Shown piece after piece: positions 21,293 to 34,249 of a stretch of DNA of 64,000 bases. Both the position numbers and the translations under genes were made by a program. Below the pieces are notes generated by a model. It saw only the letters and a list, made by a program, of their open reading frames with translations, was not told the origin of the DNA and did not search any database. Within the stretch, counting starts at the first letter, position 1; every line of letters starts with the position of its first letter. Source of the DNA: Trissonchulus latispiculum (lineage: Eukaryota; Nematoda; Enoplea; Enoplida; Ironidae); the NCBI GenBank assembly GCA_030248195.1, contig JASAND010028782.1:124001-188000 (forward strand), given 5' to 3'.

Positions 21293-21866
21293 ATATAGCT
21301 GCAATTCGAAAGAGATCAAGATAATTTTGCGGAGGCAAAACCCCTAGTCTGATGTCTGGTTGACTAATACCTTTCGCCTGAGGGTCGCATTTTTGAGGAA
21401 ACGATGCGTCAATAGAGTCTCAGGTTTCCAAATTAATACCTGCACAGGAAATTAAGACAGCAAATTTTGCCTGCACAGGTTACACAGGATGCCAACGCTG
21501 CGGTAGGTCGTTTTTTAGATTTCGAATTTTAACGAAGTTCCTTCTTGAAACATCCAAATCATGCCGGTCGGGTGGGTGAACATCTCTAAAAACGAAATGA
21601 TTTATTTCGACATTTTCCCGGAAATTAGTTTTCCGACTTCAAGATATAATTGAACGTTTTTGCTTCAGTGCATCCGTCGAATTCTGATCCCGCCTTCCCG
21701 CTTACGGTCGGAAAAGATTTTTCTAGATTTTTTGACTTTTGGCTGCAGAAGCTAGTATAAAGTCCGTGCAATTCAACAGTATAAAACACAAATACGTTCT
21801 CCTCGGTTCCTACAAATCAAATTCCTACCCCCCTCCCCGGGTCCAGGTTTACTAGCATCCATTTGG

Positions 21867-22160
21867 TTGTTGTTGTTGTTATTGCCGGGCTACTCAGCCA
21901 GGAGGCTATATGAGGGCGCTAACCTCATTTGGTTGGACTCTGCCGACGACAACAACATGAGTAATAGTGGTGCCGAGTCCCAACCCTCCCGGCAGTTTCG
22001 ATCCTCCGGTCCCCCAGTTCAATTCCAACCCACCTGCCTCCCCACGCCCCAGCTTTAGAGAAATTTTAGTTTTCTATCCACGCGGCATTGGATCCCCCGC
22101 TGGCGCTATCTGACCCCTATGAGCGACAGCAGCGTGTGAAGAATCGCCTGAAGAAGAGGC
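21867..22160 (+). pseudogene. Coding-like fragments, unclassified
   Basis: Two plus-strand frames look coding. One contains MSNSGAESQPSRQFRSSGPP and stops at 22058. The other, in a different frame, contains ALSDPYERQQRVKNRLKKR and stops near 22160. They are separated by too little sequence for an intron, so this is either a frameshifted remnant or two unrelated open stretches. GC content is higher than in the flanks. No family is recognised. Confidence 0.3.
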
Positions 22161-22898
22161 CCATATATCATGAAGAATGATTTCGGGCAAAATTACGGCA
22201 ATAAGGTGAAACCGGCGGTATTTTTGGTGCAGAATTACTTCTCTGAAAATTCACACCGGTCAAGTTTTTCCGGGGGATATCCATACTACCATACCGGCGT
22301 ATCTTTCCGGGGGAGCTTCTGCAAAGCGGGCAAACTGCACCATAACACAGCCAACCGATTAAATATTATAGTTACGTTATCTTTACGTTTTCAGAGTAAC
22401 AAGTTATACATATATATGTATCACCTATAACGTCCTTTTGCTGAAGACAATAAAATTTTTAATTTGCTATAAGACCGGAAAATTGTTCGAAGTCTGTTTC
22501 GAAACAGTTCGATCGAATCCAGCACGGCAATATCGTTTCTTTTCCCGGAAATTCCACTTCCTAATTGTTAAAACGAACATGAAATTTCCTTCCTCCGCGG
22601 CTAATTTTGAATCTATTCTGCATTCAATTACTGGATAGTGGATGCTCTTTGTAATTTTCTTCATACGTAAATCTATGTCGAGCTAATTGATTATACCTTT
22701 TCTCTATGATTAAGGTTACTTAATCTCTATTCTCTATGGTTACTAATTTACTATTTACTATCTGTGGTGTATCTGAATATGTACAGTTACTAACATTTTC
22801 TGACATTTTCTGCACTCCCGTTGTTTTAGTCACTACTACTGTATAATAGATAAGAGTATGAAACTCTTAAGCTAGCACGTAGAAATCATGCTAGGTAT

Positions 22899-23099
22899 CA
22901 TACGTGTAATGGGGGGTTTGGTGGGGGAAGTTTCACCCCCCTCCAGACATGGACCTCACCCCCACCCAGAGGGGTCCCTCACTCCCCCCAGAATCCGGAT
23001 TTTTCCGGTTTTTTGGTCAAAAACCAGATAAATCCGGTTTTCCGGGGCCTTTCGGCCGCCGGCTCAGCCCCCCCCAGAATTTCCCCTCCTGCACATGTC
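22899..23099. mobile_element. G/C-rich insertion element with 10-bp duplication, copy 2
   Basis: TGCTAGGTAT occurs immediately before (22889-22898) and after (23100-23109). The right arm of the host element reads TGCTAGGTATGCTC without the interruption, which proves the insertion. The interior repeats the blocks seen at 1020-1186 (GACATGGACCTCACC, GGTTTTCCGGGGCC, TTCGGCCGCCGG, CCTGCACATGT). A 10-bp duplication with short CATACGTG / CACATGTC ends would suit a Mutator-like group; this is inference. Confidence 0.72.
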
Positions 23100-23176
23100 T
23101 GCTAGGTATGCTCAGCTTATTAACTCGGGACCCCCCCCGTAACTTCTGGGGGGGGGGTCCCACATTGCACTAATTA

Positions 23177-24311
23177 TAGTAGATTCGCCCAATCTGCGTC
23201 ATACCCCAAAGTGCGTCACTCAGCCGTTTAAAGCTACAAAATGGAAGATATCCTAAAGTTTTCACATTTCTGAGCAGGTCTATTCAAGCTCTATGCAATG
23301 GTGTAAAAATTATTTGCTAAAAATTTTTTAACCGTGCACAATGCTACAAACTTCACTATACTTTTACTTTGAATAAAATACCCGTTGTCCGCCAAATTTT
23401 AAGCAATGTCCGAATTCAGTTTTATGCACCTAACAATCTTAATACTTAACAACGTTTAATGTGTCAGCTATCAAATTGTTCGTTATAATCTGCTGATTCC
23501 AAAAATATAAACAATTCCGGATTTCACCGTACTAGAACTGAGAAATTCCGATTTTACTGGAACCACTGATCAGTGCCTAAAGTGCGTCGCTCTAAATTAA
23601 CTTTTTGCGCAAATATCCCTAATGTGCGTTCGTATCTTTTACATGTAAATTTGCTTCAAATAAATGCAAATACTGGAGTTATAACTTAACCTAAGACAAA
23701 ACTAAGTGCAAAAACACAATCCTAGGAATAATTCTGAGCAATCTGATACCAAATTTTCTGTTTTTATGACATTTTATTTTTTTAGTAAAAGTCGATTCCT
23801 GCTTTAAATCATAAAATTGCATTTTATTAATTGTTATAGTTTAATTTGCAACCCAAATTCGCTTTAAATAATACAGTACTGGCATTTTAACAAATTTTGC
23901 GAAGATCACAGATTTTCTTGATTTTGATATATATCGTTTATATACAAGCCAACTACCCTATAAAAAAATTTCGTAGCATAAAATTGCCGGAAACAGGGGT
24001 TATTGCATCTCAAAGTTTGGTTTTTTAATGCATAATCATAGGAAGTTTGAAATGACTTACTTTAGGACACGTCCGACGCACTTTAGGGAATGAACTTATC
24101 ACAGGGAAAAACTGCATTTTTAACATAAAAATGGCTATAACTTACGATTGGCTTTACCTAATACCGTCAAATTTTACAGAAATGTAGAAGCAGAGGCACT
24201 TGAGACTTAAGTTTTATGTTATGAAATTTCGCTATTCAAAAGTTACAGATTTTCAAAGTGACCACTCATTTTGCGTAGACAAAAGGTGACGCAGATTGGG
24301 CGCATCTACTA
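23177..24311. mobile_element. TA-flanked TIR element, about 1.1 kb, non-autonomous
   Basis: TAGTAGATTCGCCCAATCTG at the left is mirrored at the right with one mismatch within 25 bases, and TA lies on both sides (23175-23176, 24312-24313). The interior repeats the word GTGCGTC(A/G)CT in several places and has no long ORF. The TA target suggests Tc1/mariner-type integration. It occupies the spacer of the foldback 22841-24558. Confidence 0.72.
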
Positions 24312-24564
24312 TACACGCTTTTATATAAACGTCTGTCTGCTAGCTGATTGGCCCATTAGTCTGAGGCTTACTGTAGGTAATTTATTAGTTATTTTAATTA
24401 ATTAATTATACCTTAATTAGGTTTTCGCGACTAGTGCAAAGTGGGATCCCCCCCCCCCGGAAGTTACGGTGGGGGGTCCCTAGTTAATGAACCGAGCATA
24501 CCTAGCATGATTTCTACATGCTATAGCTTAAGAGTTTCATACTCTTATCTATTATACACTCTTG

Positions 24565-24635
<71 letters not shown>

Positions 24636-24700
24636 ATTATAACAATAATAATAATAATAATAATAATAATAATTATTATTATTATTATTATTATTATTAT
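24565..24700. repeat. (AAT)n/(ATT)n microsatellite with self-complementary halves
   Basis: Alternating blocks of AAT and ATT repeats separated by TACATTATAAC; the blocks could form hairpins. Directly downstream of the right foldback arm. Confidence 0.95.
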
Positions 24701-25120
24701 GATCATCATTTTTATTAGCCAACCAACAATAACTACGAATTACGAGTACCTAAAAGGAAAACATAACAGAAATAGCGCTAACCCGAAAAATTCACATCAA
24801 ATTACAAATCACTGGCTAATGTGGTTTGGGATGAATTAATGAGTCATGACTGTTCACTAACCAGCCGGCCGGTGTATAGGTACAGTGAAGTATTTGATTT
24901 CCCTGAAATATTTGCTCCCCGTTAGTTAACATTTTATGGACATCAGCCCTTTCCAGAAAGAATTGAATTTATTCTAGTTTTTCACCTATCCAAGTCGTAC
25001 GTATTTGCTTATGAGGCAGCCATGTAAATTTCAGTTAAATTTTAAGGACTATCCCAAAGCGACGTTCAGTACGCAAAACCTCATTACCGTTTGAATTCTA
25101 ACTTCAGCTTGGTTCAATTG

Positions 25121-25187
25121 TGACCCAGTGGATCAATTGGTAGGGCGTTGGTCTAGCCAGAATTTTTGAACCGAATTTTTCGGGTCA
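25121..25187 (+). repeat. tRNA-like sequence
   Basis: TGACCC at the left pairs with GGGTCA at the right; between them are an A-box-like TGGATCAATTGGTAGGGC and a B-box position that is poorly preserved (TTGAACCGAA). This is a degenerate tRNA-derived repeat rather than a working gene. Confidence 0.35.
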
Positions 25188-25204
25188 CAGGTCAACATCT
25201 TTGT

Positions 25205-25985
25205 TTCGTCATTTCTATCAACCAACTATAGTGAACACGAATGCATAAGTCAGTTGCTTCCTCGCATAATTGTAAAATTTTCCGGCGATTTTTTGTTTCG
25301 ATAATTCCTCCAACTACGAATTCTGTGATAAACAAATCTACAGCCTTTCTTCCAGACTGGCTTACTTCCTGATTCAGTACGGAATCACAGAATATATATT
25401 TATTAATTTATATACTCCGTACTAGTGGGAACGTGGCAAATCAGTCTTAAGATTGGAATGCGAAACAAACAAACAAATTAGTCCAATTAGTGAAAATGAT
25501 TGTTGAGGGATAATTGGTTCATTCACTGAGTTCCTCACACTCAGAAGATGGTGCATTGATTAGGGTTTATTGGCAGTCCAACTTCGAAAGTTTCAACTTT
25601 ATTCATTCTTACAGTAAGAACAAGAGTACATAATAGATATATAAGAGTAAGAAACACTTATCACTACTATATACTAATCATGCTAGGCATTGGGGCTAAC
25701 TTTGGATCGCCCACCGATGACTTCCGGAAGGTCCCGGTTCGATTCACTGCTATAAAAATATTTATGCCACTTCTCTTTAAACTCTACTGCTCTAAACTGC
25801 TTTAAACTCTACTCTACTTCTCTTTTTACGCACAGTCCACGTCTTTGTGAAAAAGTATTTAGCAAAAATTTTAGCAATTTTGTAAATCCGTTATTACCTT
25901 CGCCCCTGAAATTAGACACAACATCTGAATGAAAAGCAATTGCTGATTTCATATAAAAACTTTTGCTGGCTTAAAAGGTTGAAAT
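25205..25985. other. Noncoding interval, little recognisable
   Basis: AT-rich sequence without convincing exons. A short stretch at 25615-25690 is a diverged relative of the foldback arm at 22841. Confidence 0.5.
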
Positions 25986-25988
25986 CAG

Positions 25989-26277
25989 GGCCACGCAGGA
26001 AAAGATTCTCCTAAGCCTAGGAGCGCTCCTAAGTTCAGCTACGGTGCTCACTTAGGAGAATCGGGCTTCAAAAGGTTCTCCTAGGCTAGGAATGGTATCC
26101 ACCACTCCTAACTTTCCTCCCATGTTACCAGAGTTAGGAGCAGCGCCGGCTAAACTAAGGAGAAATCTTTTGAAAGGAGGTCTCCTAATTCCCTCCTAGA
26201 CAGCTCCTAGACAACTTTTACCCTCCCAGGAAGGTACTTACTGCAACTTACTTAGGAGAATATTTTGCAGCACGGCC
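25989..26277. mobile_element. Inverted-repeat element with CTCCTAAG words
   Basis: The left end GGCCACGCAGGAAAAGATTC is mirrored imperfectly by the right end GAATATTTTGCAGCACGGCC. The interior is a dense set of CTCCTAAG / CTTAGGAG words in both orientations. A related but more decayed block lies at 34250-34870. The target duplication was not determined. Confidence 0.6.
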
Positions 26278-26396
26278 AAGGATTGAAAGATGATCAAAAT
26301 GTGTCCAGTGTGGTAATCAAAACCACAAAATGTTTGATCTGTAGTTGTTTTGACTTCTTAGTTTATGTGGTGGCTGAAATCTAGTCGAATTGATGA

Positions 26397-27015
26397 TTTA
26401 ATCAAGAGTTTATACCTAATAGGAAAAGTAGGAAACTCTGCCCTTCCTAATAGACTAAGCTTGCGAGATGCTCGGCTTGCTTAAAGCTAATATCTCGGCG
26501 TGGTGCGATTATCATTGTTAAACATATGTTTATATATGCGTTTGAACTAAAACGCATCTGACTGGCTAATCGCTTACCTCATGTCAAAATTGTGTTTAAG
26601 CGCACCCCCTCCGAGATCTCGGAGTGAGGTACCACTTAGCGTTGTTAACCCGTGTGTTTATATGCGAATGAACTAAAATCAATCTGATTGGTTACTACAG
26701 ATACCGTACCTGCTACGTCCAACCAAATTGGTTTTAGTTCATCCGCATATTAACGGTTAACAACACTAAGCAGTACCCACTCCGAGATCTCGGAGGGGTA
26801 CGCTTATACACTAATTTTGACATGAGGTAAGCGATTAGCCAATCAGATGCGTTTTAGTTCAAACGCATGTATAAACATATGCTTAACAATGATAACCGGT
26901 ACCACCCCCGAGATTTCGGCCTTAATGTACCAAGTGCGAGCGAGCATCTCGCAAGCGTATTCTAATAGGAAGAGCTGAGTGTCTCACTTTTCCCATTAAA
27001 GACTCTTGCATTAAT
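26397..27015. mobile_element. Palindromic element, about 620 bp
   Basis: Mirrored blocks run from the outer AAGAGTTTATACC / AAAGACTCTT inward through CTTGCGAGATGCTCG, ACGCATCTGACTGGCTAATC and CCGAGATCTCGG to a centre near 26715. No ORF. The target site is uncertain because the edges are AT-rich. Confidence 0.72.
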
Positions 27016-27019
27016 TAAT

Positions 27020-29960
27020 GGTAACTATGCGATCCGGAGCGAATCGAGTTTGCAGATTCAATTCACATCAAGACAATTGTACACTCTTATTTAGATTGAT
27101 TTATTGCACTGATATCAACCTTTCTGAGTTGTGCAGTATTTAACAGCTGGATCAACTGAAATTAAATATTAAAAATGCAATTTAGCAATTTGCAAGATTG
27201 GAAAGATTACTAGTGGAAGAATGCGCCAAACAAGCTTTAAAAGTGTGATATACGGCATGAGACTAAATCCGAAGTTTATATGAAAAACCAGTGTTGCAGT
27301 TTGTTAGTATCCAAAATTTGAAAGACCATATTTCATTTTTTATTTGTTGGCTGCACAAAAACGAATTCAGTTTCAGCTTGTTTGGTTCAACAAGGGGGGT
27401 GGGGTGGAAAATAGGAAGTTCGCTGGTAGCAAGGTCAAGAAACAACGGCCAGCGTTCAGGAGCAAGACAGTACGTCGAGTATAACTAAACTGAGCGAAAA
27501 TTAGCAAAAAATTTTGGTTTTTGCGTTTCTTTAGGTTTAAAATTGAGAAATATCGTGAAGATTCGTAACATTTTATGCAAAGTCACTAAGGTGAAAGTCT
27601 GCTCACACGAGAAAGGTCTTAAGGTCTTGAAACAGCATATTTACTTTCAGGTTTCCTTTATGTTGCTTGAAAGTTTTGACATTTGTCGAGGAAAATTTAT
27701 GATTCTTCCCAAAACCCACACCTCCGCAAAATTTGCAAATTTATAAGTGCTGCTGAAACTTAAGCGAAATCAGAAACCCATTCCATACCCCGCAGCAATA
27801 GAAGGAAAGCCTCGGAGTAGGACCGAACCCCTGAAAAATTGAATATTCGATACAGGCTTGAAGGTTGAAACTTTTTAAGTCTAGGGACAGGATGCAACGC
27901 CAGAAAGGTTATACAAAACAGCGAACCAGCCAAAACTTTAGCTTAAATTGCATAGCTATGGTAAAATTTTGAAACGAGTTCCATAAAACTGCTAGACCAC
28001 TTAATAGCTGCTTCAGATGGACTTAAGTGCAAATTTAAACTTGAATTTTGGTTAAAATCCGCGAAGTGCGTACCTACTGTTGACGTGTGAATTCATGTGT
28101 TGCAACATGCCGATGTCAAATCTATAATTGGGCCACAATTTACTTTAACGTTGAAATAATAAATGCCCAACTAAAATAATGATCGATTGTGCTCGTTGTT
28201 CTAGATTTTTCCAGTCTACATTTTTCTCGGTGTTATGGGATTCATTATAAGGCTTTCATTTGCAGTGTATTTACTAAATCATTTGTCGCTAACATTCTGT
28301 AATTATCTGAAGCCAATTAATTATTTTAGGTTGTGTCGGAAATTAAAGAAAACAAGCTTTAGGCGTTTCTCCTGCAGTTACTAACTTTGCATCTAACAAA
28401 CTTGTGCCACTATGTAATTGGGACTTCAAGGTCATGCAAAGTAATTACATTAAAATGTCACATTGGTAGCTTAAAACTGTGCGGTGCTTTTCTCATCAGA
28501 CAATGTCAACAGACAATACCAAGCAAAGTTCAAAATGGAATTAGTTTTAACTAACTTCGAGATAAACCTCAATGTGCCGTTTCATCGGCGAAACTTCAGA
28601 AAACTCAACACTAATGTTTAGTTTTATCTTTGGAATAGCACAGAGTTATGTTGGATATCCCAGATCCATAGGTCACTCACAAATTTGGACTCAGAATTTG
28701 TCAATTTTAGCTCCACTTCTTTTAGACAAAAGCAAAGCAGAATTGAAAGTAATTCGTGTTCAAATTGATGCTCCCTCGCCAAAGTTAATCGCACCGCACC
28801 CTGATTCAAGTGCATCACCGTGCAAGTTCTGCGTTTCTATACTACTGGAATGGGAAGGGTGCGTGATTTAATTAGCTGACCAGAAATCATTCTCTGTTGA
28901 TTGAACTGCTGATATTTAATTCCTTCGATCTTGTTTATAGTCCCTAACTGATAAGATTCATATTGCTTCTGTCAGCACTCGCAGCTGGCGTGACAGTTGA
29001 GCTATCGAAATGTTACTTTCGACGAAAAGAGATGAGGGAAGATCATCACGAAATTCCTTAGATAGTTAATTTTATTAGGCAATAAGTTGAAAAACGATAT
29101 GGTTATGTAGTTTCGTGGTAGAAGGCGATATTGCTTCTTTGGATTGATTGATAACAAATCTTGTTAATAGTGACGAAAAAGGGTGCAATAACTTTATCAC
29201 CGAAAATAATCTTGTCATCATATATGTCACAGTTGAAATTAGACAGTTTGAGTGACATTTTAGCGTGCAGATTCCATAAGGTCAAACAGTATTGTAGTAT
29301 CAGATTTGGTGCATGGTTATAAATTGCGTTCGTATGCCTAGTTATGATCAAACTACCTCCATGCAGAAGTAGACGCTGTACGCAAATCATTAATCTTAAA
29401 CTGGTCTTCAATTTAACTAAACTTAAGAGAATTTTGATGGGTTTGCTGTAAAGAGAGGGAATCGAATCCGTTGCGTAGAAAATGGCCATTTTCCGAGGCA
29501 TTTTCAGACCTGTGCGTAGCTTGAGGGTAAACTCCAATGCGTTCGTCTGGATACGAGGGCTAGCAACAGCCTGCTCACACGCTCTCCGCTGCTCATGTAT
29601 AGATAAATACGTCACTGCCTAAAGGCATATGTGATTGACAACGTTGTGCCTGTATTGCTTTCGTGAACAAACTTAGTACGATTCAGTTCTAGGTTGTTTG
29701 ATTTAAGGATAAAATCTGGTTGATGAAGGTTTAGAAAAATTGCAGTTACGCGAAGACAACCGACCTCTGTGTACATTTCAAGCGCTCAACCAGTGTGATA
29801 CTACCTGGTCTAGTGTCATTTTGCTTCAAACACACTAGATTTCTTCAATTTTCTGATGTATAATACGGCTACCCAAAGTGACTGGTGAAATTTTGTACTA
29901 TTTAGGTTTGAATTTGATGTCCTAATAATTGTCGGCTGCTTTAGCTGTTGTTTATCCAAT
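27020..29960. other. Noncoding interval upstream of GPCR gene 1
   Basis: About 2.9 kb of AT-rich sequence. Open stretches on both strands (for example 28572-28871 plus and 29103-29615 minus) show no family motif and no convincing splice context. No repeat boundary could be read. Confidence 0.5.
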
Positions 29961-29972
29961 AGTCTTGCTGTT

Positions 29973-32900
29973 ATGGATACTGAATACAGAACTTCTGCTA
30001 TCGTCTTTGTGTCTGTTGGTTCCATACTTTCAACTGCTGGAGTGATTGGCAACATTTTGGTGAGTTAGAAAATATTTGACGGATTTCCAGGAAAAACTAA
30101 TTTTAAGACTTTTGAGCATCCTAGTTTTTGACATTGAAGCGATGTGTTTAGTACATCTAAGACCGCTAACCTGGATATTTGCTCAACCTTCCATTCACAA
30201 AAAACGCTGTAATCTCAATTTGTTTTTACATCATTTTATTTGAGAAGTGTCTGAGATATATTACAGTTTTGAGTTTGACCAACTGCCACCACCCACAGGA
30301 AATTGTTTGCTGCAACGAAATAAATATAACCAATAGAAACAGTTGCGTTAATCGTATTAGACTGAAACTAGCTACAGCGAGTTTTACTCCCAAGAACGCC
30401 TTTGCTGCTACTACACTCGTTAGTTAGGTTTAGAACAATCAAATATGATTTAGAAGCAACAGGCTACAGGAAATTGTGTAACCAAATAAAATGTTACAAT
30501 TAGTAAGACTTGGGTGATATATTACTTATTTGTTTTGGGGTACAGCAACAAGCTACAGGAAATTGTGTAACCAAATAAAATGTTACAGTTAGTAAGACTT
30601 GGGTGATATATTACTTATTTGTTTTGCGGTACAGCAACAAGCTACAGTAAATTGTGTAACCAAATAAAATTTTAAAGTTAGTAAGATTTGGGTAATATAT
30701 TCCTTATTTACTTTGGTTATGTTACCGTCTGAATATTTGGGTATTGTTGTTCTAGACAATTTGCACTCTACTGTTATGGAAGGAAAACCGAGTTCCGAAA
30801 AACGCGTTTCACATGGGTCTTGCATTTGCTGACTTAACTGTGGCAGGGATTATTGCACCATCTGAATTCGCAGGTATTAAATATGTATTTATATTCTGAA
30901 AGTTGTACTATTCTGCGTCTGTTGAAATTGCTAAAGAGTGGTATCATTTTCATCTAACGAGCAAACTCTAATCGTTTTCTTTTTCAGTTGGTGCCTTCAA
31001 ACTGACGTTTATGAGTAAGCATCTTGTTGTACAGAGTATATATATTCGGAATAAAGACTGTCTGCCATTTGATAAACAGAAATTAAATTTCAAAAGAAGG
31101 GTCCGAGATGGAATTTCCTTCCCGAGTTTTTCTTCCAAAGGCCATCGTGTCTTAATTCTTTTCTTTCTTTCCAACTGTGATATTGGGTCTGACCAGCCGT
31201 TCAGGATCAGTCTGTGAAAACAGACAACTGAAAACGCCCTAAAATACAAATGTATTGGATTTTATTGTGCTCGTCGTTTTCTGCAATATGCTTGGTAAGC
31301 GAAAATTTTGGTTATCGAAATTATGCCTAAGAACTAAGAGACTACTCATCTCTAAATATGTTGTGTGCAATGTAGGGACAATTCTTGGTGAGCAGTTCTT
31401 CAACGATCGTTTCACCTTGTGCGCCATCTTAAGCACAATCTGCGCACCCGGCTGCATGGCATCGATGTTGAGCATGGCGTGGATTGCAGCATCCAGGTAC
31501 TTTTGTTTCTTTTCTGCTTAAATTTAATACGAAATCGGTGAATACTGAATGTCATGGTTTTAGTGCAAATGCACTGTAACTGCGGTCAAGAGTGACTGTT
31601 TATTTTTGGATTTCTGGATCTTGTTTATTTTTGGATCTATTACGCTTACTTCTGCTTCTACTTTATTCGAACAAGTCATTTGTTTGAAAGCTTGACATGC
31701 TTGATTAGTCTAATTTTGTGAACACCCACCGTTCATGTTGCTTTTACAAAATGTTCAGCATTAAACCCTAGTTAGTGATGCTTCTACTTTAACTTTGCTG
31801 ATGTTTGGAATATGTGTCGACGGGCCGATTGCCATACGTTAAAATATTTGAATGTTTTTACAACAAAGATTGCAGTAGTTCTGCCATCATTTAAGACGCG
31901 GCGGTGCTGTTGTAAAAGGGCTTAGGTAAAGTTTAATGCTTTACAATCTAAAGTCAAACTGGTTGGTTTAGGATATAAATAGTTTACAGGCACGTATTAT
32001 CAACCAACACAAGATTAAATTCAAGATATTTACAAAAGTTGAATTTCAGTTTAAGCAAACAGGCATCAGAATACTTTTAATTGTTTTATGCCGAGAATTG
32101 AGACTTTCAATGGGGTTTCCAATCGAAAAAGTACATAATGTATGTACACGAGACGAGTTGGGGGAGCAATTTAAGTAAAACGCCAGTTTCAATCTCGGTC
32201 TCGAACAAAAGCCGAAACATGGCCAGTCTCGGTCTCGGTTCTGGTCACGGTCTCGCTCATCGAAAAGTCTCGGTTTTAGACAGAACCCGGAAAGTTTTCG
32301 GAAACATTAAATTTCAGCGAAAAATTCACTTCCATTTTACACTACTGTAATTATTTCGGTGAACACACTACTTAACCATTTGTTAACAATGGCTGCACAG
32401 AACAGCTCACAACACCAGAAACAATTAGGAGCAACGGCTAGCCTTTATGGGGCTGACTGAAAATGATGGTAGGATATAAATAATGCCGTTTTATTGCCGT
32501 TTCAGAAATTCATATACTGTTTATACTATTATTGCTACGCAATAGTTTTGAAAAGTTCTTGTTTATTTTTAGATACTTCTATATCTGCGAATACAACAGA
32601 TTCACAAAATATTTCACATGGAAACGAATATTTGGCTATATGATTATAACGTACTTTATTTGTTTTATGGTACAGCTTCCTAATCATGTTGGGTGGGGAG
32701 AAATTAAGTTCAATCGGGGTTTTAGAATGTGTACTATCGATATGACAAGTCATTCGTATAGTGTATTTTATGGGTTTTGGATACTTGTTGCCATCATTAT
32801 AACATTTGTTTTTTATTGGCGCATATACAAAACAATTCGAAACAGTGCATCTACACAGGCTTTGATAGTGGGAGGCAAACTAACCGAATCTGACAAACGA

Positions 32901-33281
32901 ATTCGGGATGAGTGGCGCATCATCAAAACTTCATTCAAAGTTTTTGTATCACACCAAATAGCCTGGACACCAGTGTTCACTCTTTGTCTTATTGGTTTAA
33001 ATGACACACGATACGTCCCAGTTCCAGTATTTTTTGTATCTGTGACGTTGGCGCATGGGAACAGTACTATAAACTTTTTCATGTTTTTCATTGATAATGA
33101 GAGATTCCGTCGCCATCTCATAAAAACAGCACGTCGTATGTTTTCGTTTGGTAAGGTGGCTCCCATGAGCTTGACTACCACGGCTAAGAAGGAAACCACA
33201 TGGCTTAGGTCACAGGCCAACGTTACCCGGGCAACACCTGAACCAATAAGCCTTCGAGTGGACACTCTCGCTAAAATTTGA
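29973..33281 (+). CDS. Rhodopsin-family GPCR 1, melatonin-receptor/moody-like
   Basis: Four exons, 29973-30059, 30756-30873, 31376-31496 and 32573-33281, join in phase to 344 residues. Seven hydrophobic segments fit a class A receptor. TM1 has GVIGNIL, TM2 has LAFADLT, TM3 starts after the conserved Cys in FTLCAIL, and extracellular loop 2 has GWGEIKFNRGFRMC with the partner Cys. Key switches are non-standard: the DRY position reads SRY (AASRYFYIC), the TM6 CWxP reads AWTP, and the TM7 NPxxY region reads NSTINFF, followed by FIDNERFRRHL. The extracellular N-terminus is only about eight residues, without a signal peptide or glycosylation motif. The GWG..C loop recalls melatonin and moody-type receptors; the ligand is unknown. 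Its paralogue at 50863-53035 has exactly the same exon lengths. It should act at the plasma membrane through G proteins, if the SRY variant still couples. Confidence 0.88.
30459..30716. repeat. Three tandem copies of an ~87-bp unit in GPCR 1 intron 1
   Basis: Each unit contains GCTACAGGAAATTGTGTAAC (third copy one change) and GTAAGACTTGGGTGATATAT. Units start near 30459, 30546 and 30634. The array ends about 40 bases before exon 2. The equivalent intron of GPCR 2 lacks it. Confidence 0.9.
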
Positions 33282-34040
33282 GGACCCACATGAGTGTTTG
33301 AGGATGGGCTGTGTTTGGACGGGTCCTGGCTTCAACGTGACCCATTGGGCGGCCTCGGAAACCTGCGTCCAGAAAAGTGTTTTCTTATGAACGCTGATTT
33401 GAATTGCACTGTTCATATTGTATTTGAGTAGTAGTTTCCATATACCCTACATATTGAAAATGGTGTGATTTCATTTTTATCTGCAACTTTATTACCATTG
33501 GTTGTTTTGAACTCTTTCTACATCATAAACCTTGTAACGGCTAGCAGGCGGCCCAATAGATGAAACTGCTCCAGCCGTCCTCAAACACCAGCCCAGAAAG
33601 CAGTACTTGACGTAACATGTGTCAAGACAAAACTGTGTATCTCATCACTATTTATATATCATAATCAATGTATGTAAATAATGTTGTGTCGTACATATTA
33701 AAATTAGTGGTGTCGTTAATAATATGTTAAACGGTAAGGTTTGAACTGGGCTAACTCGAGCCTCAAGCATTCTTAAAAAGTGATGTCCGAAGCTCACATC
33801 TTGATAACTTGTTCAGCCAGGACAAAATGTAGTGGCTGAAAATAATTTACCTGTGCACATCTATATTTACACGAAACTTGAGATTAGCTGAAGATCATCT
33901 TTCAGAGGTTTGCATCAAAACTTTTCGGATAATCGCTGACTCAAGCTAACAAGTTTGAGTTAATAATAAGTTTGAGTTAATAATGGCCCAATTTTTAAAC
34001 TTTAAAGCCAATGTGACTACTGGTGTTTCTAATGCTGTTT

Positions 34041-34046
34041 AATAAA
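34041..34046 (+). terminator. Possible polyadenylation signal of GPCR 1
   Basis: AATAAA about 760 bases after the stop codon. It is the nearest canonical hexamer noticed, but the distance makes it only a candidate. Confidence 0.3.
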
Positions 34047-34249
34047 TGAAAAGGTCACATAAATCAGTGTCAAGATATCCTCTGTTCATAGTCTCTCAGA
34101 TATTATTAGTCGCGAAGGTATGTCAGACGTAATTCTCAATATCTCAAACAACCCAGGAAAGATGTTGTGGTGTGCAACAATTTTATCGATTAGTGTGTTA
34201 GGTGTTAGGGGTGCTAGGATTTGACAACTTAGTGGTGCGACATTTTAAT

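Larger units (their letters stand above)
22841..24558. mobile_element. Outer foldback element carrying two nested insertions
   Basis: The left arm starts GTATAATAGATAAGAGTATG and the right arm ends with its mirror. A second pair of mirrored blocks, GTAACTTCTGGGGG (left, 23140s) and CCCGGAAGTTACGG (right, 24455), lies further in. The left arm is split by a 201-bp insertion (22899-23099) and the centre holds a TIR element (23177-24311). A diverged relative of the outer arm is seen near 25615-25690. Confidence 0.7.

Noticed and set aside
29103..29615. 170-codon minus-strand open frame
   Set aside because: Longest frame outside the GPCRs and RT, but no family motif and no conserved neighbour, and a B-box-like GGATTCGATTCCC lies within it, suggesting repeat-derived sequence.
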